64,000 nucleotides of DNA. Origin: Macrostomum hystrix. Lineage: Eukaryota > Platyhelminthes > Macrostomidae. Below the pieces are notes generated by a model, which did no database searches, was not told the origin of the DNA, and saw only the letters and a list, made by a program, of their open reading frames with translations. Below, piece by piece: positions 21,801-31,010 of the stretch (the stretch's first letter is position 1; each line of letters begins with the position of its first letter). The position numbers and the translations under genes are program-made. The stretch covers positions 4,104,001-4,168,000 of the forward strand of contig CATNEN010000039.1 in the NCBI GenBank assembly GCA_950097015.1, read 5' to 3'.

Positions 21801-24580
21801 GGGTGCAGAGCCTGAACTGGTAGCGGGTGAACGGCAGATTCCGCTTGCCGTCGAAGTGCTGATTGAGCGCGGCCACGAGTGTGTCGACGTCCTTGCCCAC
21901 CGCCTCGTTGGTGAGGCCGGCCGCGATCGCCTGCAGGTCCTCGCCGGCGGTGTACAGTAGCAGCTGGCGCAGCCGCTTCTTATCATCGATGCCTGCGGCG
22001 ACCGTGAACAGCTGGAACTGGGCGAGCCATTTCTTCCATTTTGTTTGGGCTGTGCTTGGGTCCGTGCGCAAGTCCAGTGCGGGTGGGGTTTGAATACTGA
22101 CTTGCGATGCCATTGCACTACAAACACCAACGCTGCCCAGACTGATGACACGAGTTGACACCAAACAGTCGAGCAGGGAATCGGAGCTATGACGCCAAAC
22201 CGACTGTGACTCCGGCTAGCAATGCTTAATTGCGCTTATTGAGTACTTCTTAACTACTTGCGTATGGCCTGTACTGCACAGTAACGCCAGTAGTAGTATT
22301 AGTTTGAGTTGCTTCATCATTGCAGGACTTAGGCAAACTCAGGTATAATCTACTCAGGTTTAATTACGACTTATTTATATAGACATTTGCAGACATCAAT
22401 TATTGCAAGATATTACCCTCATCCATTTTACTTTCATTCGATTCTAATGGGCAATTGCGTGATAAAAACTTAACAGCTTTTTAACTGCTTTATCCGGGCG
22501 GTCTGGAAGAAAAGTAGATAAAACGCTTCAAGGCTTAGTGGGACTTGCTAAAAAGCTCAACTTTCCATGGTGAAATGGGACAAATATAAAAATTTGTTTC
22601 CGAATGCATTTCCGACAAGGCGAGGAATTCAGGTGAATTATTGTCACTAATGTGCGATTCAAAGCATTCCAACTGAGGGGATGGGAATGGGATAACGTTT
22701 AAACTGATGGGATGAGAATGGGATAACAGTTAAACTGATGGGATGGGAATGGGATAACAGTTAAACTGATGGGATAGGAATGGGATAACAGTTAAACTGA
22801 TGGCATGAGAATGGGATAACCTTCAAACTGAGGGGATGACAATGGGATAATTATTTAATTGATGGGATGGGAATGGGATAACAGTTAAACTGATGGCATG
22901 AGAATGGGATAACCTTCAAACTGAGGGGATGACAATGGGATAATTATTTAATTGATGGGATGGGAATGGGATAACAGTTAAACTGATGGCATAAGAATGG
23001 GATATCCTTCAAACTGAGGGAATGAGAATGGAGAATGGGATACAGTTCAAACTGAGGGGATGAGAATGGAGAGTGGGATAAAGTTCAAACTGAGCGGATG
23101 AAAATGGAGAATGGGATAAGGTTCAAACTGAGGGGATGAGAATAAGATAATATTCAAGCTGAATGGGATAACACTGCAAAAATAGCTTACCAGTGGTATT
23201 CGTACTGTCTGTTGCCAGCACTGCAGTAGTTGACGATAAGTTTTCAAGAGAGCCAGTTGAACTAGTTGTCAAGCCATTATATAGTTTGGTAGAACTAGAT
23301 ATGACTGTAATTACAGAGCAGATGATAAATGATTTTATTGCAAACATTTTATGATCCAGAAATACAAGCTTGGTCAAGCAAAAAATATAAACTATCTAAA
23401 TATGAAGATCCTTTGGTGGGATAAAATGTGAATTGGGAACTCGGACAGGGCGCGTGGGACTAGCAACAGCTTGGGATTAGAGCGGTCCATTGGTGTGTCT
23501 AGGCGCCATGGACTCAGAGAGAAGGGCAGAGAGAGACAACTGAATGGGGGAATTAATGAAGGAATGTTCAATATGGAGCCCAATGTGCTAATGTGCTAAT
23601 ATGCTAATCTCGTTAGAACTACAATCCATGTACTTTTTACTACGCCAAAAAAATCTAAGAGAAAGAGAGCTTATAGACACAATAATATTGATTCGCATAA
23701 ATGTTTCATTGGAAATATTCTATAGCAACATTCAAAATATGAGGCTATTCAGCATGGAGATTTTAAAAAGGGCAGTCTTCTATGGCGAGGCCACATTCAT
23801 CTGGGGGCGCAGCCGCGGAGAGAAGGCTTGGGGGCTTGTCGTGACAGTGTACACTGCCTGACGATGAGAAAGTCAGGGCAGATGTACACAGCGAAATGGG
23901 CAGAACTGCCTGCTCGCTGGCTGCAAGTCTAGTGTAACCTTAAGGAATTTTTAAGAGTATTCCTTCAAGGGGATTTCACAAAGAGGATCCTCCAAAGGGA
24001 CTCCAAAAAAGCAATCGTCTAAAAAGGATTTCCAAAAAGCTAAGCCTCAAAAGGGGAAAACAGTTTTCATTCTCAATGGAATTTCCAATCGGGGATCCTC
24101 CAATGTGGTGTTAAAATGTGATTTTTTAGGGGATTCCATAGGTGCAAGTCCCCCAACTGACAATGGTCACATGAGAACAAGTTAAAGTGCTTGAAGTTCT
24201 ACTAGGACTAAACTAGTTAAAGCTTGCTCACCGCATTCAATCAGCGATATCCTCAGTGCATTTGGTAGGCAAACACAGAGGCCATAAGAAGAGGACACGT
24301 TGCCAACCTTACTACTGTCAGTACTATTGGTTATTATTGGACGATGGCACACTTCGCCAGTGCCACAGTTGGCAGTTAAGCTGCATTGTCGACCCGGATG
24401 GCAGGTGCCATTGATGCAAATCGCACCTGGCTGAGTACAGCTCAACTCAACTCCGGCTGTACAATTGGCAGGCTTTATTAATGCTGCTGCTGTAGGCAGG
24501 GATGCAGGAAGCAACAGACAGGTAGGCAGGCAAATTAGCAGCAATGAAACCGTGCCAGCCATAGGCAATATATGTACCAT
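12007..24580 (-). CDS. KIAA0319/KIAA0319L-like PKD-domain membrane protein
   Basis: Seven exons: 24580-24232, 23304-23191, 16032-15491, 14710-14395, 14024-13816, 13315-12905, 12675-12007. Phases agree; 2610 bp, 869 residues (human relatives are about 1050-1070). Signal peptide and Cys-rich segment 1-116, Ser/Thr-rich linker, then four PKD domains from about 165 to 560, with joins such as [15 protein letters not shown] falling inside PKD strands. Next comes the family's Cys module ([20 protein letters not shown], then NCDWSVIYV) directly before one membrane helix (about 709-727), as in KIAA0319. The tail is Arg-, Gln- and Pro-rich and ends APESKEK. In vertebrates the family acts in neuronal migration and membrane trafficking, and KIAA0319L is an AAV receptor. 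Exons 1-2 are joined across a 7.2-kb intron holding another exon and a retrotransposon; their assignment rests on matching phase 1 and is the weakest part. Confidence 0.82.
12714..12893. repeat. GACA/CAGA microsatellite in KIAA0319-like intron 6
   Basis: About 180 bp of (CAGA)n with a few CACAGA and CAGG interruptions. It fills almost the whole 229-bp intron between the donor at 12904 and the acceptor at 12676. Flanking phases show that the intron is removed in phase 0, so the CLSV-type reading through it is not coding. Confidence 0.95.
13360..13715. repeat. 26-bp minisatellite in KIAA0319-like intron 5
   Basis: Units of about 26 bp, TCACTACCTGTCCTATCCTC plus TCTTCC, with earlier shorter versions (CTCTCCCAATACCTGTCCCA). 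On the gene's minus strand each unit reads GGACAGGTAGTGAGG, close to a splice-donor consensus. It fills most of the 500-bp intron. Confidence 0.93.
14130..14390. repeat. 30-bp minisatellite in KIAA0319-like intron 4
   Basis: Eight or nine units, TGTTAGATACTGAATGGATA plus TTAGAACAGG, with GTAAGATGCTTAATGG variants. The array starts at the exon donor (14394). The true acceptor region near 14026-14040 also contains ACACCTGTTC, a piece of the unit, so the intron looks built from copies of its own ends. Confidence 0.92.
14840..15475. repeat. 25-bp minisatellite in KIAA0319-like intron 3
   Basis: About 25 copies of a 25-bp unit, GATCCATGACCTAATAAACC plus CATTA or TACTA. Towards 15300 the unit drifts to GACCCATGACCTAATTATCC, so there is a gradient of variants from the donor side inward. 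It takes up most of the 780-bp intron. Confidence 0.95.
16038..16160. repeat. Interspersed repeat fragment, GTCGAGATRTTCAGCGATT family
   Basis: GTCGAGATGTTCAGCGATTA, then AGTCGAAGACCCTGGTGACA and AACACTCTGTGGCGAAT. Similar sequence in the same order is at 43290-43375, and related versions at 35620-35710 and 43465-43540. The type of element is unknown. Confidence 0.6.
16185..16535 (-). mobile_element. tRNA-derived SINE-like element, family 3
   Basis: On the minus strand the head near 16530 reads GAGTGGGTCAGCGGCTAACG (box A-like) followed by AGTTCGATTCACC (box B-like), spaced as in a tRNA. The downstream body is GC-rich with CACACA stretches and ends near the interspersed repeat at 16038-16160, which may be part of the same element. 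Only one full copy is in the window. Confidence 0.55.
17007..17821 (-). pseudogene. PAN/laminin-G-like domain exon, 3' part, interrupted by a retrotransposon
   Basis: An open frame of about 265 residues lies on the minus strand within the KIAA0319-like intron 2. The first part ([14 protein letters not shown]) resembles a PAN/apple module, and the rest a laminin-G/concanavalin-like fold: [29 protein letters not shown], then [14 protein letters not shown] at the end, followed by TAG (or a possible donor CAG/GTCTAG). The upstream part of the same reading frame is at 22123-22203, beyond the LTR element. Removing the element and one copy of its 5-bp duplication keeps the frame open, so the element sits inside the original exon. 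The ATG at 17897 lies in the LTR and is not the native start. Upstream exons were not found. It could be an alternative part of the KIAA0319-like gene, but its phase 0 does not match that gene's phase 1 donors. Confidence 0.6.
17822..18020 (-). repeat. 3' LTR of the Ty3/gypsy-type element
   Basis: A 199-bp segment that on the minus strand begins TGTAGTG and ends CACTACA, perfect 7-bp inverted ends. It is preceded by a polypurine tract (GAGGGGGAGAGA) and contains CTATATAA, a likely TATA box. The flanking 5 bp (AACAC at 17817-17821 on the plus strand) recur at 22123-22127. Confidence 0.75.
18138..22113 (-). pseudogene. gag-pol reading frame, inactivated
   Basis: Gag has a zinc knuckle near 21380 (C-x2-C-x4-H-x4-[15 protein letters not shown]) and a less regular one before it. 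The protease carries DSGAD, and the reverse transcriptase follows in the same frame. A TAG at 20338-20340 sits just before the catalytic HDD, so the first frame ends in the active-site region. The second frame (to 19741) carries [10 protein letters not shown] of RNase H. A direct repeat of 15 bp at 19740-19754 and 19768-19782 marks a 28-bp duplication that shifts the frame. The third frame (to 18138) has TDHKPL, the integrase zinc finger (HQGHLGQ...HCRPC) and the D,D,E core ([25 protein letters not shown]). Both lesions make this copy incapable of producing a full Pol. Confidence 0.9.
22123..22203 (-). pseudogene. PAN/laminin-G-like exon, 5' part
   Basis: On the minus strand, a probable acceptor (GAGTCACAG at 22204) opens a frame beginning [14 protein letters not shown] and continuing to SLGSVG at the insertion. 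The frame enters gag without a stop. On the other side of the element (17821 downwards) it resumes as the PAN/laminin-G frame. The Cys spacing fits the first half of a PAN/apple module. No start codon lies in this piece, so an upstream exon is needed. Confidence 0.5.
22670..23160. repeat. 31-bp minisatellite in KIAA0319-like intron 2
   Basis: About 15 units, AAACTGATGGGATGGGAATG plus GGATAACAGTT, with GGCATGAG and GGGGATGA variants and AACCTTC or TTATTTAATT spacers. It starts 30 bp past the donor of exon 2 (23190). Confidence 0.93.
23785..23940 (+). mobile_element. SINE family 2 fragment in KIAA0319-like intron 1
   Basis: CGAGGCCACATTCATCTGGG, GCCGCGGAGAGAAGGCTTGG, and AAATGGGCAGAACTGCCTGC match the family 2 body. 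The tRNA head is lost and the middle is shortened. Confidence 0.75.
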
Positions 24581-26880
24581 GTCTATTTTTAGTGAATATC
24601 AGTAGCGCAAGTGATGTGCAATATGTGAGCTGACTCTTTGTTGCATAAGTTATCTCTGAAAAGACAGTAAGGTAACTGAAAATGTAAGACAAATAAAAAT
24701 TTTGTCAGGCCATCTAGGCTCTAACTTTATTGAAAGTGTTTTATTGAAGATTCATTATTGAAAATATTGAATCTTACTGTTTTCTGGAGTACAAAATATA
24801 AGACTAATTACTTTTACTTTTATCAACAATTACTTTTCAGAAAAATTTTGTACAGTATATCTTGTCATAATTAAGCAAATAGCTATTTAGTTAGGTTTAA
24901 TGCAAAAGCTGTAATAAGACATATTCATATAAAGACATCAAAAGAAAATTACTTTATATTAGCCATTTATTAAAGGCTAACTACAGCCATAGATTAGGCC
25001 TAGAAATTCTGAACTGAATTTATGCTCCTAGCCATTGGCCAAATTCTAGCACTAGCTTTTATTATAATCACTTCCCTAAACTGTTTCAAGACTATCTTCC
25101 TTATCTTTGCCTCTTACCATTTCATTTATCCATCTCCATCTCTACCTTGGCTTATATCACCCCTGTCAACTAGGCCCACTCACTGCTTGGACTTAAAAGA
25201 GATTAAAGAATATTTTGCCATTTAGTTTTGACTATATACATTGGCCCTTGCCCTTGCTTGGTTATTTCTTTTCCACAAAATGGAAATATTATTAATTACA
25301 AGGGATCTGGTACTTTGATATATAAATGAATTCTGTCCCGTACTAAACCGCATTGAAATGTGCCTGTATCTCAAACCCCAAGCTAAACTCTGATTAACTC
25401 GATTTGAAATAGTTGTCTATTTAAACCAATCAATCTACACTGCAATCCACAACTTTGGTAAGAAACATGCTGTTTAAAGTGTGGTCTGTCCCACACGTAA
25501 ATATACTACTGGCTCATATACTACTGGTAATTAATTAGTAATGCACAAAGTTTGTATATATTAAGTGTGTGGGACTGACCTCACATTAAATAGCATGTTA
25601 CTTATTTCACAAGTTAAGAGTGAGTAGAAAGTAAGCCAATATTATATTTAGTGTGTTGGTCAGACCACAAAATTAAACTGCAGGTTAAACTTCATGTTAC
25701 TTGCCATTAGAAATGTGTGCATTGCTGTGTATAGCTATTGGTTTAAGTAGTAAAATCTGACTTTAGTTGGCAGTTTGAGATGAGTGCATTTTAATGGGGT
25801 TTAAAATAAAGAATAAGCCAATAATACATGGTTTAACATCTGGAATGACAAGCAGTTTAACATGTGGAATAACACGTGGTTTAACATGTGACAAGTCACA
25901 AACATTACTTGATGCTAATAAAAAAGATGAACATATTTCTTGCCTTGCTTAACTTTTTTATACCTTGCTTATAATTTTATTTTATTTTAAATACTCGCTA
26001 TCTCGTATTTGCTTTATCAAAATAACTCGTTCTTCTGACTTTCTAGAATTCAGACCTAAACTATCATAAATTTCAAAGAGTTAAAAGTTTCAAGTTTGAA
26101 GTTCATTATTGATGAGTCTTGGTGCATCTGCTTTGGTATTTTTATAGGAATTTTCCAATTTATGCAGTTCAGTTCAGCTTCACGATGCAATTGGTCTATA
26201 GGCCTACTGCATACCAGATCACAACAGTGCAGCAATTAGCGGTGAATTGTGTCGCGTCAGTCGGCTTGACCTAGGATATATACAAATAAATATAAGTGAC
26301 CTGAAGGTGCAATGTCAAAGAAAAGCGTGCATTTGAACTTGTGCCAAAACTTGCTGGAAACATATCAACGGATTTATTCTACATTAAAACTTTTTTTAGT
26401 CAGCCTCAAAGTGGGACTTTTTGTCGATGTTCAGTAAAACACAACGTGTTAAGATAGACGCAGAACGTGTTTGTTTCGTTTTAGATTTCAAGATTGTGAA
26501 ACTTATAATTTTTTGGTTTTTATACGGGTTCGTGGTAGCACTTTGAAATTGATGCACGAGCCGCTGGGAAGACGAATGCTGCTTTAGTTTCGAATTATTT
26601 TAAAACGTGCAATTAAATTTATTTAAACCATAATGTACTCAATTGACATGGTTTCGCACTCAATAGTTTAAGTTAGGAGAATCGATAAAAATGTCAATTA
26701 AAACGCTATGCGTTTAGGCGAATCGAATATTTAATGGTTAATAGCCATGCTGTCTACTCTTAAAGTTCTACAAGAGTTTTTTATGTATTCTTTTGATAAA
26801 AATCAACGTTGGGATTCAGTTTTTCATATTGCTTTAAAGATTATCACAGAGCAAACAGTAAAGTTTTGACTGACGATTCA
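24581..26880. other. AT-rich intergenic DNA upstream of the KIAA0319-like gene
   Basis: Long AT-rich stretch that should include the KIAA0319-like promoter. Between 25480 and 25900 phrases such as GTTTAACATGTGGAATAACA recur loosely, but no regular array is formed. I see no gene, SINE or RNA gene. Confidence 0.5.
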
Positions 26881-27330
26881 TGAGTAGACAAACGCTATTC
26901 TTATTTGAGCCTGCTTCTGTTTGTACTTTGTTCGAATTGTTCGACATGCGGCAAGTTTCTGATGCCGCATGTTAACGGCAGCCATATCTTCAGCTGCGGC
27001 GCCACCGTTCTGGTCCTGTCCGTTGTGATTCTGATTGTGAACCTGCCGTTTCTGGCGCTTCGCTGGACATCGGAGTTCTCGGACCAATTAGAGGCTAGGA
27101 ATCTTGTCAAAATCATCCAAATGGTAAAGTCGCTCGCTTTGACCGCCGGAGCAGCCCATTTTCCTGTGCTAATGCTGCCCGAAGCTGGTAGATTTTCGTC
27201 TCGTGGCTGACTTGCTGATAGACGGAGATCAGCAGCGCCCAGCACTGGAAGCCTTCGAGCTAAATGACCACCGCGGCTAGAGCTACTTGAACTGTTTTCT
27301 TCTGATAAATTTGTTTTATGAGCGCTCACG
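26881..27330. other. Isolated GC-richer island with open frames on both strands
   Basis: A segment of higher GC in AT-rich surroundings. The plus strand has a 101-codon frame (26905-27210) with a hydrophobic run (TVLVLSVVILIVNLPFLAL) that could be a membrane helix. The minus strand has a 142-codon frame (26901-27329) that is Ser- and Arg-rich. GC content hints at an exon, but I recognise no family and cannot choose the strand. Confidence 0.3.
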
Positions 27331-27849
27331 TTTATGCCCTTCGCAAATTCATAGAACCCTTAAATAATTTTTAGGTCTGATTTTTAGCTGTGGTCTACGA
27401 GTTTACAACGTGTCTATAGATGTTAATTGACTAATGAAGGCTTGATCTTGACGGCCATTTTTAGATGAGCTTCTCGAGAAGATTTCTATAAAATCAACGA
27501 TAACGGGGCTGCAACTCAGCCAATGAAAATTTGAAGGCCGTTGTCTAACCAATTCGTTGAGCTTCTCTCTCACGCTTAGTTAGACCAACTGGCGATGGAT
27601 GCAATATTTTGTAACACCTTACTTTTATTCAGACCTTGACTAAAATATGTCTCAATAATTCATAGCTGATACGGCCAACTAGGTTAAATATTGAGCTTCA
27701 TGACTGTACTATTTTAGCAACCAGCAAACCTATATTTTGATCAGGGGCTTAGCTTTTGCTCACACAGGGGGTGCACTGCTTGAAAATTTTGTACTTTTTT
27801 CGAAATATCAATGAACTTTAACGTGCTGAATATTTTGGTGCTGATAATC

Positions 27850-28365
27850 AAGTTAAACAAGTTGGCGCCCCCTTTTGGTCCAGTTTAAACAAGTTGGCGC
27901 CCCCCTTTGGTCCAGTTTAAACAAGTTGGCGCCCCCTTTTGGTCCAGTTTAAACAAGTTGGCGCCCCCCCCTTTGGTCCAGTTTAAACAAGTTGGCGCCC
28001 CCCCCTTTGGTCCAGTTTAAACAAGTTGGCGCCCCCTTTTGGTCCAGTTTAAACAAGTTGGCGCCCCCCCCTTTGGTCCAGTTTAAACAAGTTGGCGCCC
28101 CCCCCTTTGGTCCAGTTTAAACAAGTTGGCGCCCCCCCTTTGGTCCAGTTTAAACAATTTGGCGCCCCCCCTTTGGTCCAGTTTAAACAAGTTGGCGCCC
28201 CCTTTTGGTCCAGTTTAAACAAGTTGGCGCCCCCTTTTGGTCCAGTTTAAACAAGTTGGCGCCCCCTTTTGGTCCAGTTTAAACAAGTTGGCGCCCCCTT
28301 TTGGTCCAGTTTATAGAAAGTTGGCGCCCCCCCTTTGGTCCAGTTTAAAGAAAGTTGGTGCCCCT
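27850..28365. repeat. 32-35 bp minisatellite with variable poly-C
   Basis: About 15 copies of GTTTAAACAAGTTGGCGCC followed by a C run of changing length, then TTTGGTCCA. Copies differ chiefly in the C run and in CTTTT or CCTTT. Each unit carries a PmeI-like GTTTAAAC palindrome and a GGCGCC palindrome. Confidence 0.95.
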
Positions 28366-29135
28366 AGGTCCTCAAAAACATCCCTCCCCATGCAGTAACA
28401 TGTCCTAGCTTCGCCCTTAATTATGATTAATTTCCTGCTGAAAAGCTATTTCTTTTTCACACGCATTCGCACAGCTAGACTCGATGAAATTGCATTTCAA
28501 TTACGCGCCAAAAGCAGTTTGCCGCACAATTTTGCTCACTCCAATTGTTAGTCTCACAGGAAACCAGACCGATAGTAGACTAGCACAGAATAGAATGCCT
28601 CTCTTCAGGACGACAAAAATTCATCGCTGTTTTCTGTTGTTTACCGACCCTTTCGAATCGAGTGGCGGCTTTATAGTGAGGGCAGCAGGGATAGACAATG
28701 TGAGGCAATTTTTTCGAGGCCAAATTCAGAAAAAACTAAAAAGAAATAAGCGGTGTCCAATGAGCATGACCATTTTCTCCTGACACTCAGTCAAGCAACG
28801 CATTTTCTGTTACTGGGGTTGATGTACACGTACGGCTAGACGCATTGACAAACTCTACACTATTTTATGTCTTGGCTTTGAATAGCATTGAATAGAGCAC
28901 ATTCTAATGGCCTGATACAGTCAGTTAAAAAAAGCATTAGTCACGAACTAACGGCAAACTTTGAGAGACCACTAGGTGATCATACACAAATTTCAAAATA
29001 TACATTAAATGGAATTAAATCAAAGGATGGCTACCGGAACTATGAATAGCAGGTGAGTTTATTAAGACTTCTATGTGAGCTGTGCGCCAGTTTAATCCAT
29101 TTTTATCAATAGTGGATAGATCCGAAGCAGAAATG
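28366..29135. other. Intergenic, no gene recognised
   Basis: Mixed sequence. The 99-codon plus frame at 28484-28783 shows no domain, signal peptide or splice pattern, so I leave it as non-coding. Confidence 0.45.
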
Positions 29136-29139
29136 TTAC

Positions 29140-29675
29140 ACAAAGCTAGAATCACAGAAGGTGTCACCACACCTAGACTAGACTCACAGAAGGTGTCACC
29201 ACGCCTAGACTAGAATCTCAGCAGGTATCACCGTGCCTAGACTAGACTCACAGCAGGTATCACCGTGCCTAGACTAGACTCACAGCAGGTGTCACCGCAC
29301 CTAGACTAGAATCTCAGCAGGTGTCACCACGCCTAGACTATAATCACAGCAGGTGTCACCGCACCTAGACTAGAATCACAGCAGGTATAACAACACCTAG
29401 ACTAGAATCACAGCAGGTGTCACCACGCCTAGACAAGAATCACAGCAGGTGTCACCGCACCTAGACTAGAATCACAGCAGGTATAACAACACCTAGACTA
29501 GAATCACAGCAGGTGTCACCACGCCTAGACAAGAATCACAGCAGGTGTCACCACACCAAAACTAGAATCACAGCAGGTATCGCCACGCCTAGACAAGAAT
29601 CACAGCAGGTGTCACCACGCCTAGACTAGAATCACAGCAGGAATAATAACACCTAGACTAGAATCACAGCAGGTA
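29140..29675. repeat. 32-bp minisatellite (CAGCAGGTGTCACCACGCCT)
   Basis: About 16 units of CAGCAGGTGTCACCACGCCT plus AGACTAGAATCA, with ATCACCGTG and ATAACAACA variants. Each unit includes GCAGGTGTC, which resembles a splice donor on the plus strand. It is intergenic, or lies in a 5' intron of the 31011 gene. Confidence 0.93.
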
Positions 29676-29689
29676 TTTCCCAATTAGTT

Positions 29690-31010
29690 GCATCTGGTAT
29701 CTGCATTGATTAAATTGTTTATGGTCGAAACACTGGGTTATTGGGATGACCACTTAATTGATCCTAGGTCAAATTAAGAAATTTAGAAATTTCTAGAAAT
29801 CTAGAAATTTACCAAAAAGTGACATTTCGAACAATTTTCGGATTAAAGAAATTTGGTTGGTCTTATGTATGGACTTCTATAGCTAGCATCTAAGCAAGAA
29901 GTCCATGGGATTTCTTCTGCATAACTACCCGTCCATTTTCTGTCAGAATCATTGTGCAGCTGGAATGCTTTTTGGCTTATGATTTGAGATTTCCATAAAA
30001 TTATTTGCTTATTTTTGTTAATTTGCGCAAAAACCAAAAAATCTTGGTTGGCGTACTATAGAATCTTGGACACTACTTATCCTAATATCACGAGTAGTGA
30101 ATACGCTTATTGATCATTTACGGAAGAAGGAAGTGAATTAAAAATCCCGGGAATAGAATGCTGTGGGTGGAGCTCCAACCTGGCTGACTCACGCGCCGCT
30201 TGAGCACAAGCGGGGGTTGAGCAGAGGGTAAGAGAGCAAATGGCCGGTACGCACTACCCAGCCCATTGTATACAGTTAATTTCTTGCCTAGTACATGTAC
30301 GCGTAGCTGCGCCCACCACTCCAACTGCGCTCTGAGTAGTGGCTCAGAGACCACAGTGCCTTGTATTACACAGTATGCGAATCCAGGGGCAGGTCGTCTG
30401 TCTGTCAAATAGCTCAAATGTCAAAAGTTTTGCAGCCAATTGCATAGAAATCTCCAAAAATTGCCACCTCTCGCTTTGATGCGGCGGACCAGTGGTCACT
30501 CGGGCACCCAGAAACAACTCGCGACTCTCGCATTGTTCTGCATGTCAAATTTAGTCGCATTGTCTGTTGCAATGTTTAGCTTTAAGAACTGCTTTTAGTA
30601 GCACAATAGCAAGCACTCGATTCTCTCTGTCTGTCGTTCTCGTCTCCGATAAAACTATTTGCCCGTCTTCAACTTCTGCCCTACGGGCCTCACCCTTCAT
30701 GGAAAGCCAGGAGCATTTGAGCAGTCAGCGTACTGTGGAGAAGCACGGAGAGAGAAGGGAGGGTATAGAGAGGCCGGGTGGAAAGAGAGATCTCAGGTCG
30801 CGGCCCGCCCACCTCTGCACCTCTCGCCGCTTTGCAAATGTACATTATGGGGCCAAATTCTTTCGCATTTGAGATCATCGCCCAGCTCTGAAAGCACGCA
30901 AGCCTCACAATCACCAGCTCAGGAGGATACAGATCCAAATTGTCTTGGAGAAAATAGGCCATCAGTTAACTCGCTAGAGATTTAGGCGTGGCAACTCTCT
31001 GATAGAGAAT
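29690..31010. other. Upstream region of the spectrin/Ig gene
   Basis: Sequence leading to the start codon at 31011. No core promoter motif stands out. Small frames on both strands (30118-30985) lack recognisable products. AG dinucleotides lie 3-5 bp before the ATG, so a 5' leader acceptor is possible. Confidence 0.4.

Larger units (their letters stand above)
17822..22122 (-). mobile_element. Ty3/gypsy-type LTR retrotransposon, 5' LTR lost, ORF broken
   Basis: A 4.3-kb insertion flanked by a 5-bp direct repeat (AACAC, plus strand, at 17817-17821 and 22123-22127). The order on the minus strand is nine bases of LTR start (TGTAGTGCA), gag, protease, reverse transcriptase, RNase H, integrase, polypurine tract and 3' LTR. 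The usual 5' LTR and primer-binding site are missing, so the gag ATG at 22113 directly follows the nine bases. The lineage is Ty3/gypsy from the domain order, with integrase after RNase H. No envelope gene or chromodomain is seen. Confidence 0.88.

Noticed and set aside
22113-22200. 5' LTR end and tRNA primer-binding site upstream of gag (TGG motifs)
   Set aside because: The LTR start and 5-bp target duplication place the element boundary at 22122, so these bases are host sequence.
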